Source: Symsagittifera roscoffensis (Eukaryota > Xenacoelomorpha > Acoela > Convolutidae). Taken from it: a DNA stretch of 64,000 nt. The DNA is taken from the NCBI RefSeq assembly GCF_963678635.1, contig NW_026970910.1:1-64000 (forward strand). Direction: 5' to 3'. This document shows, one piece after another, positions 8,577 through 18,493 of the stretch. The first letter of the stretch is position 1. Each line of letters starts with the position of its first letter. The translations under genes and the position numbers were made by a program. The notes below the pieces were generated by a model. The model had not been told where the DNA came from and did not search any database. It saw nothing but the letters and a program-made list of their open reading frames with translations.

Positions 8577-11500
8577 TTACTTTTTAAATTCTACTTTCTT
8601 TAATATTTTAGATTGGGGGATGAACATTTTGTAGTTTTTACGTGGTTGATTTCGGAGTCTTGTTGTCTTTCTATGTTCTGATTTGTCTATTTCTTCTTGG
8701 GGTATTATTTGTTCTGTCATTTTTCTATTTTTTCTTTGTTTTGGAGATTCTTTATGGTTTTGTGTATTGTTTTTGGTAGCGATTGGTTTTGTGTTTTGAT
8801 TTTCGGTGGGGTTATCATTTTGTTCTGTGTTTTTCAGATGTGGTTCGTTTTGAATAATTTTTAATCCTGTGAAAGAATATAATTGGGTTAATTCGCGGAG
8901 TGCGTATTCTTTTGGGTAATAAGGTAATAGGTTGTTTCGATGCTGAACGATTTCTTTTTTGTTTGAGTCGATTATTTTATATGTGACATCTGTGGGTTTT
9001 GCAATTATTTGATAGGGTCCTTTTCGGAGGGGTTGTAATTTTTTAGAAATTCCTTTTTGAGTATTAAAATTAGGTATTAAAACAAATGTTCCAATTTTTA
9101 AATCGGAAGCTGGTGTAAAACGTGAATTGATTTGTTCATTTATGTTTTGTCTTTGTAATAACTTTTTCGTTATTTTTTGGTAAATTTCATTGTGTTTCTT
9201 ATCTCTATTTAAAATCCATTCGGTGTGTGTACCGGAGGCTAATTTAAGGATTTGTGGGTGATGAAAATGATCTTCATCGTGCGTATGTAATGGTAGGTTA
9301 TAACAAATTGAGTCTTTATTTGGTTGACAATAACCTTGTGCGTTTTTATGGGAATTTGCTGTAAACATTATTGGTTTGCGTGGCTTTTGGTTGAAAACCA
9401 TTTCGTATGGTGACATTCCTAAAGTTGTCGTGATTTGTGAATTATATGCTAATGGAAATAATTTTACATCTGCTGACCATTCGGTATATTTGGTATCATT
9501 TCCGTTGATGATACATCTAAGATATTCTTGTAGTGAACGGTTCATACCTTCGACTAAGCCGTTTGTCCAAGGTGCATGAGATGTACGTGGTTTGTGTTTA
9601 ATGTTGTATAAATGACATAGTGTTATTATTTCATTATTTATGAATTCTGTACCATTGTCTGTGACTAAAATTTCTGGTAGTCCAAATTTTGCTATCCAGT
9701 GTTCATAAAGTGTTGTGTATGCGTAATAAGCGTTACAATGTGGTACTGGGTTAAGTGCTACATAATGTGTAAATGCGTCAACAATTACCATAATGTAGGA
9801 GTTTCCTTCTGATGAGGGTGAAATTGGTCCTTTAGTATCAAATGAGATACGATGATTAAAGTATAAACTTTGTCCTTTAAAATCTTGTTTTTGTGCTATT
9901 TGTTTTTGATTTGGGTAAGGTTTATTTAATTGACATACTATACAATCATTGCATAGTACTTTTATCCAAATTGGTGCATTTGGGAAGTAAAAATTTTGTA
10001 TAAAATTTGAATATGTTTTCTCTGATCCAGAGTGTCCTTTAATGTTTTGTGTATGTGAAATATTAAAAGCTATAAGAATCATACTTATAGGGAGACAGGG
10101 AACTGTAGATTCATTAAGGTTGTACTCTAAAAGGTCTGTATTTTCGTTAATTGTTGTATTGTTAAACTTGCGAAAGTATCGGAGGAGTGTTTTGTTTCCT
10201 AGAATGGTTGAATCTGCTTTGATAGGTTTAGTTTTATATTTGTGCCATGATTTTAGTTGTCGAATTACTGGGTCAAGGTTTTGATATTGTTTCAGTGTTG
10301 AAATTGTAATTGTTTCTGTTGGGGGGAGAAAAATGTTTTCGATTTCTAATTTAGATAATGGTATTGTATCAAGTGGGTCGTGAAGGTCAAAAACTTGATT
10401 TATTGTGTATTTTGAATCATTTGTTTGTGGTCCTGATAAATTTATTTTATCAGTTAAATCTTCTTTTTCAATTAGTGGAAAATGGTCTTTTTTAGGTAGG
10501 TGTTGTTTTGTTCGTTTTTGTTGGGTGTTATTTTTTATCCATTGAGAATATGGAATTGGTTTAAAAGTTGATGTTCCAAGTAGGTCAACTTCATAATGAT
10601 TATTTTGACAATCTAAATAAAGTGGGAAATGTTGTAAATTATTTATTTGTGATTGTTCAATATCAGTTTTTACTGCATATTTGCATTCTAATCGAGGTGA
10701 TGTTTCGTTTTCTGCAAGGTAGAATTTTATATTTTTGGGTATTTCAACTGTTGTTTTTCGTGTAAGTAATTCAGGTGGTGTATTTCGACTTAAGGTGTCT
10801 GGTAATGCAAGATTTTTTCCTGCAGTCCAAACTATATGTAAGTTTGGAAATTTCATTAGAATTAGTTGAAATCTGTAAACTCGGTGGTTTGGGTTAGATT
10901 TCTGTGTAAAAAGAAAGATGATTGGTTTGTGGTCTGTGAACAAAACTGTGGGATGTTTTGATCCAAGTATCAGAAATTCATATTCTGTAAGTGTATATAT
11001 TATGGCTGTACATTCTCTCATTAGAGTTGAGAGTCGTAGCTCTGCTTGAGTGAATAATCGAGAATTTGCTGATATGAGGTTCATTTTATTTGTACCATTA
11101 TGTGATTGTAATAATGCTGCGCCGATGCCAAAGTTCGAAGCATCGCACATTGCATAAAATGGTTGATCAGGGTCTGGAATTGTGTTTGAAATTTGTTCAG
11201 TTAAAAGTTTCTTTATTTCTTCGAATCGTGTTTGATGTTCTGTATTCCATTCAAAGTTGTTTTGTTGTCTAAGGATGTTATAAAATGGTCGTAGGTATAA
11301 TTGCATTTTATAAACATATTTACTTAAAAAGTTTAACATTCCAAGGAACTCTTGGATTTTCTTTTTATTTGTTGGTGGTTGAAGTTTTTGAATAGCGTCA
11401 ATGCGTGATTTCAGTGGAGTGATTGTTTTTCTTTCTATATTATGTCCTAAGAATTTAACTCTAGTCAAAAAGAAGTGTGATTTATCGGGGGCGGCCTTCA

Positions 11501-14500
11501 GATTTTCGTTCTGAAGTATTTGGTGATATGTTTCTAAAACTTTGAACATTTCGTCTTTTGTTTGTGATTGCATAAAAACATCGTCTAAATAGGTGATTGC
11601 GTTTTTCTTGAGTATTAGTGGTCTAAAAATTTTGCTCATAAAGGCTGAAAATGCTGCTGGTCCTATGGATATTCCATAGAATAAGCGGTTGAATTCATAT
11701 TGTTGGTTTCCGATAACAAATTGTGTTAAACGTCGTGATTGTTCATCTAGTGGCATTTGATTGTATGCACTATTCATGTCGGCGGTTGTGAAGTATTTGC
11801 CGTTTATTTTTGTTAAAATAACTTGTATTGGTTCAATGGGCCAATTACATTTTGATTCATCTATGAGTGAATTGAGGTATCTAGCATCGAGAACGATTTT
11901 TAACGATTCTCCTTTAGCTAGAATGATAACGGGGTTGATGAATGTGTTGCCTTTTGGTTGTTCTTCTTTATTAACCGGTGATATAATGTTGTATTGCTCT
12001 AAAATATCGAGTAATCTGTTTACTTTATCATGTAAGTGAATTGGTACTTTACTTGCTCTTTGTTTTTTGAAAACTGCGTCTGGTTTTAATGGTAGATGTA
12101 GTGATGAACTGATTTTGCCAACATCGAATTTTGATGTTGCATAGACTGATGAATATTGAATTAGCTGTTTGGCTAACTTTTCAAATTCGTCTTGTGTTAT
12201 TTGTGAATGTTGGAAATTAAACATTGTTAAAAATTTCTGTTGGTCCTCTGTGTAGTTACTGATGTTGAATGTAGGTTTGAAATATGGAGTTTTTGTGAAA
12301 TAATCCGTATTTCTGTTTTCGTTACTTATTATATTATTTATAGATAATTCTTCATTAAGAATTGTAGATTGGCAAATATCTAGTAATTGGAGTATATTAT
12401 TTACGCGATAGGCTTTTTCGTGTATTGGTGATATTGTTGCGTTGGTTTCACAATATCCTAAAAGTCCTAATGGTAATGTTACTTGGTAAGGTGTGTTGTT
12501 ATAGACATGTAAGGAGATGATATCTGAATTCGAATTTTTCAAATATTTTATTGAAGAGATTGTGATTTTGAAAAATTTATGAATCGGTTTGAATTCAAAA
12601 TCTGACATATAAAATTTTTGTTTGTTTTGTGCTTTATCATATTGGTGAACTTGTTTGATTGAAAAATTATAGATGTTTCCTGATAGTGGTTTCAGGTGTT
12701 TTCTTTGTTGGTTAAATATCGGATAAAATTTTGAAAAGAATGGTGGTTGTTTATTCAATCTTTGAAAAAATGTTAAGGATGTTTCTTTTGTTTTTGTATA
12801 TTTATCTTTGATTAATATTTTACTATTTAGTATGTTAATTGTTGGTATATACTTTGAAATAAATGGTATTCCAATGATATTATATTTAATATCGGTGATA
12901 TGGAATATTTGTTTAAATGGCTTATTTAAAATTTTACTTTGTTCCATTGTTCTGGTAGGGAGGAGAAATAATTGGATTTTTCCGTAGTTTATCAATGTTG
13001 ATCCTTGTGCTGTCGCTAGTTTGCTGGAGGTTTCAAGAGGTGTTAGCTTTGGGTGTAAGATTTTTATTTCATTCCATGTGGGAATGTTTATTATGTTTGA
13101 TTCTGCTCCTGAATCAATTAAAAAATCTATTTCAAGGTCTGGTGGTTGAAATTCTTTATTTCTTGGGCTTTCTAAGAGAAATGGTATTGTCCAAATTTTT
13201 TCTTTGGGTTGTTCTTTTTGTATATTTTGATAAATGTGGTTTGTATTCAAGCATTTTGTTTTGGTATTTTTATTGGTTTGATTTGTAGTGTTTATCTCAT
13301 TTGTTTCTTGCGTCGTTGGTGTGGAATTTATGGGTGTAGTGTAATGATTTTGAAGAATTTGTATTTGATTTTCATATATATGTGATGGAAAGGGTTGTTC
13401 ATATATGACAGATTCATAGTCATTTTCGACTTTTATCATATTGATATCAAGAGTGTTTTCAGTATCACTTTCTGAATCTGATGATGTACAGTTTATTTGA
13501 TTGAGTTGTAACGTATCAGTTACTGTGTCATCAATACCTGGAGGGTCTGATGTTGTTTCTGGGTTAGCTTGTACTTGATTGATTTGTCTTTGATGTTTAG
13601 GTGTACTGCTTCTGTGACGATTATTAGAGTTATTGTAGTGATTATTATTTCGGTGTGGTGATTGGGAATAATTTCGATAGCGATTATTATAACTTGGGTG
13701 TCGGTTTTGTGAATTATTTCGCGATCTGTTTTGGTAATTATTGTTTGGTCTGTTATAGTTCGATCTATTATATGAGTTATTCCTTGATCGGTTGTTCGGG
13801 TAATTCTGGTTTCGGTTGTTTGAATAACTTCTGTTTCGATTATAGGAGTAATTTCTATTCCTATTGTATGATGAATTTCGTGATTGGTTGTTTGGATAAT
13901 AGTTATTTCTTGATTGAGAATTAGATCTAGAAACAAATCGTTGTGTATTTGAATTTGATCTGGAGTAGTTATTTCGACTATTCGGTCTATTGTAGTGATT
14001 TTGTGATGAATTATACGTGTTTCTTCGTTCTGGTGATCTTCCTCTATAACTTGAGTTATATGGAGATTGATTTCTTGTATAGCTTGTATTGTTTGGGAGT
14101 GGTTTTCCTGAACTGTTGTTGCTGTATACATTTTTGTTTGGTAGGTTTTGATCTTTTTTCATGTATTGATAAAATGATTTATTTGGTTCTTTGTATTTTT
14201 GAGGTTTATTTTGACTATCTTGTTGTTTTTGTCTACATTCGGAAATACTATGTCCGTATCGTCGGCAATAAATACACCATTTTTTGAAAGATGGTTTGCC
14301 TTTAAAGTTCGGGTTCTTTTCGTAAATATTGAGTATTTCAGTGATTTTTTCAACGAGATCTGTTTCTGATTCTTGTATATTATTAATATTAGTGGGAGTC
14401 GTTTCAATTTTGTTAACGTATTGTAATTTCAGATTTTCCGTTTCTTCTAATTTCATTGTGATTTCTGCTTGTTCTAGTTTGTCTACTAGTTTTCTAAAAT

Positions 14501-16799
14501 CTAAATCGGGTTCTCGAATTGAAGAAGGATGTGATGCTCTCTTTTTTATTGCTATTTTCCTTAATTGTGGTGTTAAGGTCATCATTAAGATTTCTGTCAT
14601 CTTAGTGTTTTTATAGTCATGTGTATTTAGTGAATATGCTTTTCGAACTAGTGTTTCGATTCTTACTGCTATTTGCTTGATGGTTTCGTTTGGTAATCTG
14701 CGAATTTCATTACATAAAACTCTTTGTTGTTGTTTGTTTCTTTCGGAGTCAAACATTTTTGAAAATTCTTGTGTAAATCTTTTCCAGTTTGATTTTATTT
14801 CTTGAGGTAGTACTGAAAACCATTTTTGGGCTGCGCCATCTAAGGTTGTTTGTATCAACGCTGTGCGTCGATGTATCCAGTTTTGATGTAGTGGCGTGTT
14901 AATTGGTTCAGGTCCAATATTTAAAATTAAATTTGCTGTTACTGCATTTAAGTAATCTTCTACAGAGTATTCAGGGTCTGTTCCTGTGAAAACCATTAAG
15001 GGTTTATTTGATGTTATTGATGATCCACCCATAAGGTATGGATTCATTGTCATTTGTAATGATTCAGCTGCATTTGGCATTTGAGAAAAATTTGAAAGTT
15101 GGTTTCTTGTTATTTCATGTTGTTGAAGATAATACGGGAGTGGTATTTCATTTTGCATTTGTGATGGTTGATACGAGTGTGTAGTCATTGGATTTTGTTG
15201 TTGAATTGGTTGAAAAGATTGTATATTAATTGGATTTGGTTGTTGAATTGGTTGTTGATATTGTGCATCTATTGATTGTGGAGAAAAATTTCTATGGTTT
15301 GTACGTGTTTTCTGTATTCCTTGTCTACGATATTCTTGAGTATTTGGTGCAAATATATCTGGTTGTAAGAAATCTTCATCTGAGGATAAATAATCCATTT
15401 GATAAGATGTTTGTTTTTTATTTTTATTTTGTTGAAAAAATGGGTAATTTTCACTGCGATCCTGTGGAGGATTTGGTTGAAAATTTGTGGAATTATATTG
15501 GGCCGTTGGGTTATCCCAGTTTCGAGGTTTTGTATATTGATTAAAATTTCTTTGTGGTTTATAATTTGTTTTTGATGGATGTGTATAATTATAATTATGG
15601 TCTGCAAAGTTGTTTCTAGTGAATGTTTTGCGTGTTTTTGATGGTATTGTCATGGGTTTGTATGTTTGGTAATCCATATGTGAATATTTAGGGGCAACCG
15701 AAGGTTTAACGGTTGATTGTAAGGTTACCTGTGTTTGTGAAGGATTTGTATTTCTTGGTGTTGTTAAATTTGGGCGTATTGGTGAAATACTTTGTTGTGT
15801 AGTTGTTGTGTGTACAATTTCTTCATTTATGAAGTGTGATGGTGTCTGTATATCTTGTTGAGTAAGATTCCTAGTTCCATTGAGGTTTTCATTGTGTATG
15901 ACTGTAGAGTTTAAACTATTATTTTGTGTATCGGGTAAAAATGTATTATAGTTTAATGGTGTTGCATCAATTGTTAATGGTATTACTCTTACATAATCTC
16001 TTATGTAAGATATTGTACCTATTGCTTGACTTGAGATTGATTGTGGAAAGTTTATAAATACGGGATGAGACCATTCGGGGTCCCAAACATAATCTGATTG
16101 TTCTGTGATAGCTGTATCATCGTTCGAGTTTTGGGGTCTAAAATTTTTTCTTGCTTGTGCAATTAAATCAATATTGTGTGTAAAATAATCTATTATGAAC
16201 CATGCTAAAATTTTTTGTAAATCGTGTTTGGTATGTTGTGAAACGTCGTCTTTCGTGAAATTTTCTTTAATGATGTTTAAATAACTAGAGAGTAGTGTGA
16301 TTTCATGTCGTACTCTTAAATGTTTAGATGTTTCTGTCGGTGAGACATTTGTTAATGGGAGTTCATTTTCTAATATCGAAATATAACTATATATTAGTGC
16401 GAAAACTTCATTGGTGAAAATGGAGTTTGCTCTTTGTGAGTTATGGTATTGTATGCTTTTTATATATTCTGAAAAAACTTTTGAAAATTCTAAATCAAGG
16501 TCGTCTGTTTGAATAGTGTATGTTCTATTATTATGGTTTGGGGAAGTGAATTCTATAGAGTAGATTCCATATTGTTGTGTTATGTTGCATATATCTTTTA
16601 GATAGTGATCTATGATTTGTCTTTTGATTTTTACATCGGGGAACTCTGTTTTACATGGACTGATTCCGGGTTCAAATAAATTTACGAGTAAATTTTGACA
16701 AAATATGTGTTGTCCTCTATCAGTATCTGCATCTACTATAAAAGGAAAGATTTCATCATCATCTGGAGTTTCGTCACCTGGGGTGTGCGTTGAACTCAT
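8577..16799 (-). CDS. Gag-Pol polyprotein, single 2740-codon frame (Ty3/gypsy type)
   Basis: Builds the particle and copies and integrates the element. Residues 1-600 are a long Asn/Gln/Ser-rich extension with no recognised domain. A capsid-like gag domain spans about 600-800. A CCHC knuckle follows (C842, C845, H850, C855), then an Arg/Asn/Ser/Tyr-rich basic tract. The protease active site is DSG at D1229. RT carries FTTADMNSAYNQ and YLDD at Y1737. RNase H has D1886 and D1956 (FTDHKP). Integrase has an HHCC finger near 2245-2287 and D2321, D2381, E2417 with exactly 35 residues between the last two. GPY/F (RKGPYQII) lies near 2594, and a basic tail ends the protein. No chromodomain is visible. 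Gag and Pol are in one frame with no stop or frameshift, so another mechanism must set their ratio. It is much longer than typical gypsy Gag plus Pol because of the N-terminal extension and basic tract. Confidence 0.95.
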   Translation of the reverse strand: MSSTHTPGDETPDDDEIFPFIVDADTDRGQHIFCQNLLVNLFEPGISPCKTEFPDVKIKRQIIDHYLKDICNITQQYGIYSIEFTSPNHNNRTYTIQTDDLDLEFSKVFSEYIKSIQYHNSQRANSIFTNEVFALIYSYISILENELPLTNVSPTETSKHLRVRHEITLLSSYLNIIKENFTKDDVSQHTKHDLQKILAWFIIDYFTHNIDLIAQARKNFRPQNSNDDTAITEQSDYVWDPEWSHPVFINFPQSISSQAIGTISYIRDYVRVIPLTIDATPLNYNTFLPDTQNNSLNSTVIHNENLNGTRNLTQQDIQTPSHFINEEIVHTTTTQQSISPIRPNLTTPRNTNPSQTQVTLQSTVKPSVAPKYSHMDYQTYKPMTIPSKTRKTFTRNNFADHNYNYTHPSKTNYKPQRNFNQYTKPRNWDNPTAQYNSTNFQPNPPQDRSENYPFFQQNKNKKQTSYQMDYLSSDEDFLQPDIFAPNTQEYRRQGIQKTRTNHRNFSPQSIDAQYQQPIQQPNPINIQSFQPIQQQNPMTTHSYQPSQMQNEIPLPYYLQQHEITRNQLSNFSQMPNAAESLQMTMNPYLMGGSSITSNKPLMVFTGTDPEYSVEDYLNAVTANLILNIGPEPINTPLHQNWIHRRTALIQTTLDGAAQKWFSVLPQEIKSNWKRFTQEFSKMFDSERNKQQQRVLCNEIRRLPNETIKQIAVRIETLVRKAYSLNTHDYKNTKMTEILMMTLTPQLRKIAIKKRASHPSSIREPDLDFRKLVDKLEQAEITMKLEETENLKLQYVNKIETTPTNINNIQESETDLVEKITEILNIYEKNPNFKGKPSFKKWCIYCRRYGHSISECRQKQQDSQNKPQKYKEPNKSFYQYMKKDQNLPNKNVYSNNSSGKPLPNNTSYTRNQSPYNSSYRGRSPERRNTYNSSQNHYNRPNSRNNYSRSNSNTQRFVSRSNSQSRNNYYPNNQSRNSSYNRNRNYSYNRNRSYSNNRNQNYPNNRSRNNSYNRSNYNRPNNNYQNRSRNNSQNRHPSYNNRYRNYSQSPHRNNNHYNNSNNRHRSSTPKHQRQINQVQANPETTSDPPGIDDTVTDTLQLNQINCTSSDSESDTENTLDINMIKVENDYESVIYEQPFPSHIYENQIQILQNHYTTPINSTPTTQETNEINTTNQTNKNTKTKCLNTNHIYQNIQKEQPKEKIWTIPFLLESPRNKEFQPPDLEIDFLIDSGAESNIINIPTWNEIKILHPKLTPLETSSKLATAQGSTLINYGKIQLFLLPTRTMEQSKILNKPFKQIFHITDIKYNIIGIPFISKYIPTINILNSKILIKDKYTKTKETSLTFFQRLNKQPPFFSKFYPIFNQQRKHLKPLSGNIYNFSIKQVHQYDKAQNKQKFYMSDFEFKPIHKFFKITISSIKYLKNSNSDIISLHVYNNTPYQVTLPLGLLGYCETNATISPIHEKAYRVNNILQLLDICQSTILNEELSINNIISNENRNTDYFTKTPYFKPTFNISNYTEDQQKFLTMFNFQHSQITQDEFEKLAKQLIQYSSVYATSKFDVGKISSSLHLPLKPDAVFKKQRASKVPIHLHDKVNRLLDILEQYNIISPVNKEEQPKGNTFINPVIILAKGESLKIVLDARYLNSLIDESKCNWPIEPIQVILTKINGKYFTTADMNSAYNQMPLDEQSRRLTQFVIGNQQYEFNRLFYGISIGPAAFSAFMSKIFRPLILKKNAITYLDDVFMQSQTKDEMFKVLETYHQILQNENLKAAPDKSHFFLTRVKFLGHNIERKTITPLKSRIDAIQKLQPPTNKKKIQEFLGMLNFLSKYVYKMQLYLRPFYNILRQQNNFEWNTEHQTRFEEIKKLLTEQISNTIPDPDQPFYAMCDASNFGIGAALLQSHNGTNKMNLISANSRLFTQAELRLSTLMRECTAIIYTLTEYEFLILGSKHPTVLFTDHKPIIFLFTQKSNPNHRVYRFQLILMKFPNLHIVWTAGKNLALPDTLSRNTPPELLTRKTTVEIPKNIKFYLAENETSPRLECKYAVKTDIEQSQINNLQHFPLYLDCQNNHYEVDLLGTSTFKPIPYSQWIKNNTQQKRTKQHLPKKDHFPLIEKEDLTDKINLSGPQTNDSKYTINQVFDLHDPLDTIPLSKLEIENIFLPPTETITISTLKQYQNLDPVIRQLKSWHKYKTKPIKADSTILGNKTLLRYFRKFNNTTINENTDLLEYNLNESTVPCLPISMILIAFNISHTQNIKGHSGSEKTYSNFIQNFYFPNAPIWIKVLCNDCIVCQLNKPYPNQKQIAQKQDFKGQSLYFNHRISFDTKGPISPSSEGNSYIMVIVDAFTHYVALNPVPHCNAYYAYTTLYEHWIAKFGLPEILVTDNGTEFINNEIITLCHLYNIKHKPRTSHAPWTNGLVEGMNRSLQEYLRCIINGNDTKYTEWSADVKLFPLAYNSQITTTLGMSPYEMVFNQKPRKPIMFTANSHKNAQGYCQPNKDSICYNLPLHTHDEDHFHHPQILKLASGTHTEWILNRDKKHNEIYQKITKKLLQRQNINEQINSRFTPASDLKIGTFVLIPNFNTQKGISKKLQPLRKGPYQIIAKPTDVTYKIIDSNKKEIVQHRNNLLPYYPKEYALRELTQLYSFTGLKIIQNEPHLKNTEQNDNPTENQNTKPIATKNNTQNHKESPKQRKNRKMTEQIIPQEEIDKSEHRKTTRLRNQPRKNYKMFIPQSKILKKVEFKK

Positions 16800-17241
16800 T
16801 TTTTCGTTCGATGACTGTTAATATGTAATTATTAATGTGTCGAATTGGTTGATTCCAGTTGTATAGATGTACTGGTTTGTGTTTATACTGCTTTTTTATT
16901 CTTCTTTTTCCTCTTTGTGATGAATTTGAAGTTGTTTCTGAGTCAGAAAAATATAATTGATCGTGTTGTGGGTAATTTTTATCTATTGATTCTTTTAGTT
17001 TGTAGAGTTCGTCTAAACTGTTGGTTTCTGATTCTGAAAATGCGTTTCGATTTTTTGAAAATCTTTTTCGTGTTATTTGTCTTTGTTTAGTGATTATTTT
17101 TCTCTTTAGTGTTTGTCGTTTTGTTCGAATGTATCCAACTGTTTGTGTATGAGGTGTGATTACAAGGTCGTATTTTTTGTTATCTATTTCACAATTGTGT
17201 AAAACGATTGTTTGTTTATTCCCTAGGTTTTTAAATGACAT
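16774..17241 (-). CDS. ORF0: basic 155-residue protein of the retroelement, unknown function
   Basis: First substantial frame of the element. Residues about 40-66 are very rich in Lys/Arg (TLKRKIITKQRQITRKRF), followed by an acidic Ser-rich stretch (SESETNSLDELY, then YFSDSETTS) and a second basic cluster (RGKRRIKKQYKHK). There is no signal peptide, membrane segment or known domain. The 3' end overlaps the Gag-Pol ATG by 26 bases in another frame, so ribosomes ending ORF0 finish just past the Gag-Pol start. The composition fits a nucleic-acid-binding or nuclear accessory protein, but that is inference. It might also supply the initiator exon for spliced downstream messages. Confidence 0.65.
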   Translation of the reverse strand: MSFKNLGNKQTIVLHNCEIDNKKYDLVITPHTQTVGYIRTKRQTLKRKIITKQRQITRKRFSKNRNAFSESETNSLDELYKLKESIDKNYPQHDQLYFSDSETTSNSSQRGKRRIKKQYKHKPVHLYNWNQPIRHINNYILTVIERKNEFNAHPR

Positions 17242-17756
17242 AAGGTTTAGGATGACGGGTGCAAAAGGTTGTTAAATGATTTCTATTTTCCTAAACTGTT
17301 AGTTCTTACGATTTTTTGGTTAGCTTAACCTGGGTCTATTTGTTTAGGGTTGGAGAGAAAAGTATATCGATTCCGAAGAATGATTTTTACTTTCTCGTGA
17401 CTAGTATAAGCTAAGGTGTTAACTTACTTAATCTTACTTAGGGGTAGTGATTGTGTTCAAGGGTTGGAGAATAGTAAATCGATCCACAAGGTTCAGGTAT
17501 AATTAGAACGCGAGTAGTTCGTTAGATACTATTTTAAACTTACTAAGTCTAAGATTTATCCTGGGTCTGGTAAGAGGGGGGATCAAGTGAAGGATGAATA
17601 ACCGAAGTTCTTCACTGTTTATCCTAATTTGAATGATTAGTTTTGTTTAAAAATTTCTATTAGTCTTGGGTCTTTAGAAAGGGTTGGGTAGTGAATCGAC
17701 GTTTGAGGTCGTTAGACACTAATTAAGTGGGTGGGGGAGAACAAAGTTGTTCTGTT

Positions 17757-17845
17757 TGATCCAAGGATAAGCCTTGATGATCAAATTTAAAATGTAATGA
17801 AGTAGAAAATGATTTAAGATCCAAGGATAAGCCTTGATGATCTGG
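17757..17845 (-). repeat. Twin hairpin repeat in the leader
   Basis: The 22-base string beginning CCAAGGATAAGCCTTGATGA occurs at 17761 and again exactly 60 bp later at 17821. Each copy folds: CAAGG pairs with CCTTG around ATAAG. In the first copy an outer TTGATC/GATCAA pair extends the stem. The placement in the leader suggests an RNA packaging or dimerisation element, but this is unproven. Confidence 0.6.
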
Positions 17846-18171
17846 TTTTAAAATTAAGTGACTTTAAGTTTTAATGAGGTTTTAAATTTGTGTAAAGGAA
17901 AGATTTAGTATTTTATGATATTAGTGAGTTGATGATTGCTGTTATGTTTTAGGTGATGAAGCTGGAACAACAGGATGATTTATGATTACTAACCATTTAT
18001 TGTCATGCTACTAATTTTTATTTTTATTTTCCAATAAATATTTTTCAAACATGTTTTGTATAATACTGCAGAATTTTAGGAAAACGATCTTAGATCTTTT
18101 TATCAATCGTTATTGTATAATATTAATTTTGTTTAGCGCCTGAAATGATTTTGAAGATTTACTTCAAGGTT

Positions 18172-18405
18172 TTATGTTTGCAAATGGAAATCTAAATTCA
18201 TTGCAAGTAGTATTCGAAATATAAAAGTTTGTTCTGGCTTTTGCCGAACTATCATGTAACTATACGGCAAGTTTCTACTTTGTCGTATGTCGTCTTTGGT
18301 TCGATGTCTTCTTCCAATTCCGGGTAGTTCTATTATGGTTCGGAATATTGGCTCGGATCTATTGAGTCGGAGAGACATTTCAATTAAATTATTGTCGTAT
18401 AACAT
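18172..18405 (-). CDS. Doubtful 77-codon ORF in the leader
   Basis: This is the first sizeable ATG-initiated frame downstream of the primer-binding site. The product is charged and has no recognisable domain or membrane segment. It could be an upstream ORF regulating translation or a chance frame; nothing else supports it. Confidence 0.2.
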   Translation of the reverse strand: MLYDNNLIEMSLRLNRSEPIFRTIIELPGIGRRHRTKDDIRQSRNLPYSYMIVRQKPEQTFIFRILLAMNLDFHLQT

Positions 18406-18473
18406 TTTGTAAATGTTTTTGTCTAATTTCTAATCTAATTTTGGTTAATTCTAATCTAATAAGGTCTTGTTCG

Positions 18474-18491
18474 AGACTTATGGTCGCACCA
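18474..18491 (-). other. Primer-binding site for reverse transcription
   Basis: Two bases inside the 5' LTR end the minus strand reads TGGTGCGACCATAAGTCT. The plus strand therefore ends in ACCA and is preceded by GTTCGAG, which looks like the 3' half of a tRNA (T-loop followed by acceptor stem and CCA). This is the expected place and form for a tRNA primer site. I could not assign the tRNA species, and T-loop spacing is one base off canonical. Confidence 0.75.
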
Positions 18492-18493
18492 GA

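Larger units (their letters stand above)
17242..18493 (-). other. 5' leader of the retroelement, non-coding, with internal repeats
   Basis: About 1.25 kb between the 5' LTR and the first clear ORF. It has no long frame apart from a doubtful 77-codon ORF. A degenerate block recurs about every 110 bp (near 17329, 17436, 17569 and 17665), with a core like CTGGGTCT, then AGGGTTGG, then GTAAATCGA. Such leaders usually hold packaging, dimerisation and splice-donor signals. That role is inferred here. Confidence 0.7.

Noticed and set aside
13520..14131. 203-codon minus ORF inside Gag-Pol
   Set aside because: It is the other-frame reading of the Arg/Asn/Ser/Tyr-rich repetitive tract after the CCHC knuckle. 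The low-complexity Ile/Thr/Glu product has no independent support.
11761..16000. Plus-strand ORFs of 80-114 codons antisense to Gag-Pol
   Set aside because: Shadow frames of the coding strand; Cys/Phe/Tyr-rich composition mirrors antisense of Asn/Gln-rich codons.
18465..18491. tRNA gene suggested by GTTCGAG...ACCA
   Set aside because: Only the 3' half is present, an encoded CCA is at the LTR edge, and the position is exactly that of a primer-binding site.
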